Assembly: GCA_947588985.1 (NCBI GenBank)
Contig: CANQBG010000013.1
Span: forward strand, 1 to 39,859
DNA length: 39,859 bases
Direction of reading: 5' to 3'
Source: an uncultured Clostridia bacterium
GTDB taxonomy: Bacteria > Bacillota > Clostridia > Christensenellales > Borkfalkiaceae
The position numbers were made by a program, and so were the translations under genes. Positions 39,050 through 39,859 of the stretch are shown one piece after another. Every line of letters starts with the position of its first letter. Position 1 is the stretch's first letter. The notes below the pieces were generated by a model. That model did no database searches and was not told the DNA's origin. It saw nothing but the letters and a program-made list of their open reading frames with translations.

Positions 39050-39859
39050 ATGAAAAAGAAAATTTGGATCATCTTGCTCTCGCTCGCGATGACGGTCTGC
39101 TTCGCCTTGGGCCTCACGGCTTGCGGTGAGACGAACGTGCAGAGCGACGTCTGGACCATCGAGCGCGTCTACGCGCAGGCGCAGGAACTCGGCTTCAAGG
39201 GCTCGCTCGAGGAGCTCATCGCCGAATTTAAGGGCGAAGCGGGCAAAGACGGCGTGGGCGTCAAGAGGATCTACATAGACGAAAACGGCGAGCTCGTCAT
39301 TGAGCTTACCGAGGGTGAGCCCATCAACCTCGGCGTAGTCCGCGGCCAAGACGGAAAGGACGGTTCGGACGGCGTGACGCCTCACATCGGCGAGAACGGC
39401 AATTGGTGGATCGGGGAACAGGATACGAATATCAAGGCTGCGGGTACCGACGGGAAAGACGGCGTCAACGGCCAAGATGGCCAAGACGGAAAGGACGGCA
39501 AGGACGGCGTCAACGGCCAAGATGGCCAAGACGGAAAGGACGGCAAGGACGGCGTGACGCCTCACATCGGCGAGAACGGCAATTGGTGGATCGGGGAACA
39601 GGATACGAATATCAAGGCTACGGGCACCGACGGGAAAGACGGCGTCAACGGCCAAGATGGCAAGGATGGTCAAGACGGCAAGGATGGTCAAGACGGCAAG
39701 GACGGAAAGGACGGCGTGACGCCTCACATCGGCGAGAACGGCAATTGGTGGATCGGGGAACAGGATACGAACATCAAGGCTGCGGGCACCGACGGGAAAG
39801 ACGGCGTCAACGGCCAAGATGGCAAGGATGGTCAAGACGGCAAGGATGGTCAAGACGGC
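39050..39859 (+). CDS. Collagen-like repeat lipoprotein (3' end outside window)
   Basis: 270 codons in the window, no stop. Signal peptide with lipobox LTAC, so a surface lipoprotein. After a short non-repeat domain (about 25-105) come Gly-x-Asp triplets (GKDGQDG, GVNGQDG) alternating with a 25-residue module VTPHIGENGNWWIGEQDTNI, three copies so far (units starting at bases 39371, 39551 and 39713; periods 180 and 162). The copies are nearly identical in DNA, which points to recent duplication or gene conversion. ATG 39050 follows GGAGGG. Such proteins usually form extended surface stalks. A long open frame on the other strand here is a by-product of the repeats. Confidence 0.9.
   Translation, partial: MKKKIWIILLSLAMTVCFALGLTACGETNVQSDVWTIERVYAQAQELGFKGSLEELIAEFKGEAGKDGVGVKRIYIDENGELVIELTEGEPINLGVVRGQDGKDGSDGVTPHIGENGNWWIGEQDTNIKAAGTDGKDGVNGQDGQDGKDGKDGVNGQDGQDGKDGKDGVTPHIGENGNWWIGEQDTNIKATGTDGKDGVNGQDGKDGQDGKDGQDGKDGKDGVTPHIGENGNWWIGEQDTNIKAAGTDGKDGVNGQDGKDGQDGKDGQDG

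Noticed and set aside
39023-39853. Long minus-strand open frame opposite the collagen-like gene
   Set aside because: Its ILAVL-type repeats are the reverse complement of Gly-x-Asp repeats; the plus strand has a signal peptide, lipobox and ribosome site.

Overview
The window looks like chromosomal DNA of a moderately high-GC, anaerobic, Clostridia-like Firmicute. This is an inference from strong Shine-Dalgarno sites, sigma-A-type promoters, a T-box upstream of pheST, a yybP-ykoY (manganese) riboswitch, rubrerythrin, an EFR1-type flavodoxin/ferredoxin protein, and a yrrK/yrzB-type locus. Most genes point right. There is no integrase, transposase, phage gene or CRISPR array.

Layout. 1-965: end of the L10-L7/L12 ribosomal operon. 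1019-7150: a three-gene operon of a large SNF2-type helicase, a MoxR-type AAA+ ATPase and a HExxH-plus-vWA protein, with overlapping reading frames. 7261-9861: Ca2+-type P-ATPase behind a cluster of ATTTCGA palindromes. 9936-15484: polysaccharide deacetylase, aldose epimerase, a lipoprotein resembling a dead gluzincin, an unknown envelope protein, a Myb-like DNA-binding protein and a small membrane protein. 15603-17057: a RuvX-DUF1292 fusion and queH. 17116-23416: a Mn2+-riboswitch-led operon with a CaCA antiporter, a heterodimeric ABC exporter and a ClC channel. 23474-29507: T-box, pheS, pheT, tex. 29518-29865: three palindromic repeats. 29907-32368: SDR-zinc finger protein and EFR1 ferredoxin. 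32480-34575: anchored protein of unknown function, rubrerythrin and two tiny ORFs. 34595-36018: trypsin-like lipoprotein. 36019-36705: repeat mosaic and tRNA-Gly(CCC). 36845-38766: mgtE with a structured leader. 38795-38981: candidate small RNA. 39050-end: collagen-like lipoprotein running off the window.

The most unusual signal cuts across all of this. A non-palindromic word, TACCATGTCCG (or ACC/ACCC/ACCCC followed by ATGTCCG), occurs 18 times on both strands. It falls in several reading frames and also in a terminator, a T-box leader, a ribosome-binding region and spacers. Its density and placement resemble a DNA uptake sequence or another genome-wide protein-binding word. I know of no such motif in Firmicutes.

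Other points of interest are the helicase/MoxR/vWA operon, a ribosome-site-sequestering leader on mgtE that is not an M-box, the candidate small RNA, two apparently leaderless genes, and the RuvX-DUF1292 fusion that keeps an internal start site.
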